A DNA stretch of 64,000 bases from Neospora caninum Liverpool (Eukaryota > Apicomplexa > Conoidasida > Eucoccidiorida > Sarcocystidae): contig NC_018396.1 in NCBI RefSeq assembly GCF_000208865.1, positions 5,450,514 to 5,514,513 on the forward strand. Reading direction: 5' to 3'. Position 1 is the stretch's first letter. Each line of letters starts with the position of its first letter. Shown here piece after piece: positions 62,006-64,000 of the stretch. Under the pieces are notes generated by a model. The model was given only the letters and a program-made list of their open reading frames with translations, did not search any database and was not told the origin of the DNA. Position numbers and translations under genes: made by a program.

Positions 62006-64000
62006 TCACTGCGGGTTTCTCTGCGCTCCGGTTCCACTGCTGCTGCCAGTTCCACCGATCTCCCCTGACGGCGCTCCATTTCCAGCAGAGCTGGACTGCG
62101 CTGCGGTTCCGCCCGCGACTGTGGAGCTCGAGTACGATGAGACCCCGACCACGTGTTGAGCGGCAGCAAGCTCTGCATGCAGGCGAATTAGGAATGCCTC
62201 GAGCTTCTCGAAACTCCACCTGTCGCTCGGAAGGAAGGCCAACGTGTGTCTGAGCATGGTTTTCAGGTACCCCCGCCAGGGTTCGGTGGCGAAGACACCC
62301 TGGGCAGGAAGCAGAACATCGGGGTGCAAGTTTTTCCCTCCTAGAAGAACGTTTGGGCTGTCTGTACACCCCCACTCACAAAGCGCGTCTAGGGCAGCAA
62401 CTTCGTCTCGACTCACAACCTGCAAGAGATTGGGGCCTCCAAACAGCTGGCCGATGACGAGCCCTGTACTGAACACGACGCTGCTTTCACTCAGCAGAAC
62501 TTCCCAGTAGCTGCTAGCTGCTTTAGACGCCCCTCCTCCACACGACCCATGGCCGCCTGCATCACCCTTTCCGGCCCCCTCAGGGGTTCCACAGTCTTTC
62601 TTTCCTTTCGTTCCGCGCGCCTCCTCCTCTTTCCCCGCTCCAGAGTCTTTCCCGCCCCCATTTTCGGAAGCAGAGCCCGCAGGTGGAGAAGTCGCAGAGA
62701 TTTTCTTGAGGTACCCGTTTCGGATCCACGACTGCCACCGACAGTCGAGGCGCTGCTTTTTCGCCACCAGCATCTCCTCGGGTGTGATTTTCTGGCCGTA
62801 CCAAACTTTGCGGAATGCCGAGCTCTTGCTCCCAGCCGCCAGCAGGAACACCAGGATTGCACACTCGGGCGAACAGTAACCCTGCAGAGAGCAAAAAAAA
62901 CAGGGGAGAGAAACGGTAAATAGAGAGGAGGGTTCTACAGGCTGTATAATATATATGTGAACATGCGAGTCTGGCTTTCCTTACACCGGCTATTCCGGTG
63001 TTCGAGTGTTCTCCATTCTCGTCTGACCCTTGTGGTGATTCAGTCGTGACTCAGTCCACAACTACTCCGAAGACGAGAATAGCTGTAATGCTCGCTATTT
63101 TTGGTCTTCTTCTATCACTCTAGGTTCGCCTTTCTTTTATGCGGTGGCCCAATGCATCAGGAATGATAAACGGTCGGCCGAGGGGCACGGAACGTTGCGC
63201 TAGTCACATAGAGTTGAGCGTAGGAGTCAGGAGCCATGCCTTCAACATAGACGCTCTGGTTTGTTTCTCCAAGTTTCCCGCGGCCGCCATGCAGACCCGC
63301 CGCCTTTGTCTCCCTCCGGTTTTTTGCAACTTCGCACTCAACTCCTGGGGGGGGGTGAATTTTTCTTTGCAGAGAAAGTTCTTTTCAGTGAGATGCTATT
63401 GCCTTTCTGACGCAGAGAATTCCTTCCCAGCTTTTCTTCTGTTATTCGTGGATTTCGTTTTCCCGTCAACGTCGTCCCGGTGTACCCTTTGGGGATTTGC
63501 TTCAGCAACCGTTCTGCCTACCTTCGTGCAGATGATGTACGAGGGTGACACTCCGGGCTGGTGACGCGTAGGGAACGAGAAGTTTGGACCTGGAAGAGCA
63601 TCTCCGAGATCGATGATGACGCACCGGAGACAGTGTAGTTGTTGTGTGGACACGCTCCTAGTGAGTTCGACAAGGACATTCCCCGGCTTCGTATCCCAGT
63701 TTATGATGGGTTTTTCAAGAGCAGAGGGCGACGCGAGTAGTGCCTGAGCCCGTACAAGCTTGATTGCAATCTCGACAGCGAGAAGCGCTGCACTCTTCTT
63801 TGTAGGCACGCGCATTTGTTGTAGAATCTGTGTTAGAGAGCGACCCTCAATTCTCTCCATACTCACTCCCAGAACCCGCGTTCCGTCTTTCTTGATGCCT
63901 CTGCTTGTCCACAGATATCGTGGGATGGGCAGCAGAGGAAGCTGGACGCCTGGAGAAGCGGTCGAAGACCCCCCTGAACTGCGACTGCTCCCTCCCTTCT
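62006..64000 (-). CDS. Atypical protein kinase, C-terminal part (cut by right edge)
   Basis: Two minus-strand exons are visible: one entering from the right edge and ending at 63522, and 62881-62006 (292 codons with stop). The frame is open to the edge, so the N-terminal part including any Gly-rich loop is missing. Visible kinase features: a hinge-like VSMERIEGRSL; a catalytic loop INWDTKPGNVLVE in place of HRDxKxxN; IIDLGDA in place of DFG; an activation segment across the intron ending YCSPE (APE motif); and C-lobe helices with LPSDRWSFEKLEAFL near the end. The base Asp, Lys, Asn and metal-binding Asp are present although His-Arg is replaced, so activity is possible. A Gly/Lys/Glu-rich insertion of about 65 residues interrupts the C-lobe, and a Ser/Gly/Ala-rich tail follows. 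Coccidia have several expanded divergent kinase families (rhoptry ROP, WNG); membership cannot be settled without the N-terminus. Confidence 0.75.

Noticed and set aside
1..64000. Search for tRNA, rRNA, CRISPR arrays, insertion sequences or retroelements
   Set aside because: No T-loop-like cores in a cloverleaf context, no spaced direct repeats, no transposase, integrase or reverse transcriptase motifs, and no terminal repeats were found by reading both strands.

Overview
The window looks like nuclear DNA of a coccidian apicomplexan of the Toxoplasma/Neospora/Hammondia kind. The reasons are an ApiAP2 factor, a derlin with an apicoplast-type leader, GC-rich exons split by introns that carry (TA)n runs, scattered TGCATGC palindromes, and proteins padded with long Ser/Pro/Gly/charged low-complexity stretches. 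There are no bacterial operons, CRISPR arrays, transposons, rRNA or recognisable tRNA genes. The species was inferred from content, not from a database match.

Layout, left to right: (1) 2-5620 (+) the large ApiAP2 DNA-binding protein, open at the left edge. (2) 9939-13830 (+) and 15180-18761 (-) two convergent, paralogous secreted CAP/SCP proteins, each rebuilt here from five exons with the same splice phases. (3) 21896-24070 (-) a derlin with a signal-like leader, probably the apicoplast Der1. (4) 26090-32229 (+) aminomethyltransferase (glycine cleavage T-protein), ten exons. (5) 33181-43739 (-) a very large REV1 translesion polymerase, seven exons. (6) 45253-46606 (-) a divergent centrin, three exons, one intron of the GC-AG class. 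(7) 50544-58613 (+) a PP2C phosphatase with a predicted secretory leader, ten exons. (8) 62006-64000 (-) the C-terminal part of an atypical protein kinase, cut by the right edge.

Exon models were built by hand from homology plus GT/GC-AG borders. Every complete model has a total coding length divisible by three and matching phases at each junction, which is strong internal support, but no transcript data were available. The genes are mostly unrelated housekeeping or regulatory functions: transcription, organelle import, mitochondrial one-carbon metabolism, DNA damage tolerance and cytoskeleton. The accessory part most worth attention is the inverted CAP pair, in which one copy keeps all four residues of the CAP tetrad and the other has lost all four. 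The secreted PP2C and its convergent atypical-kinase neighbour come next.
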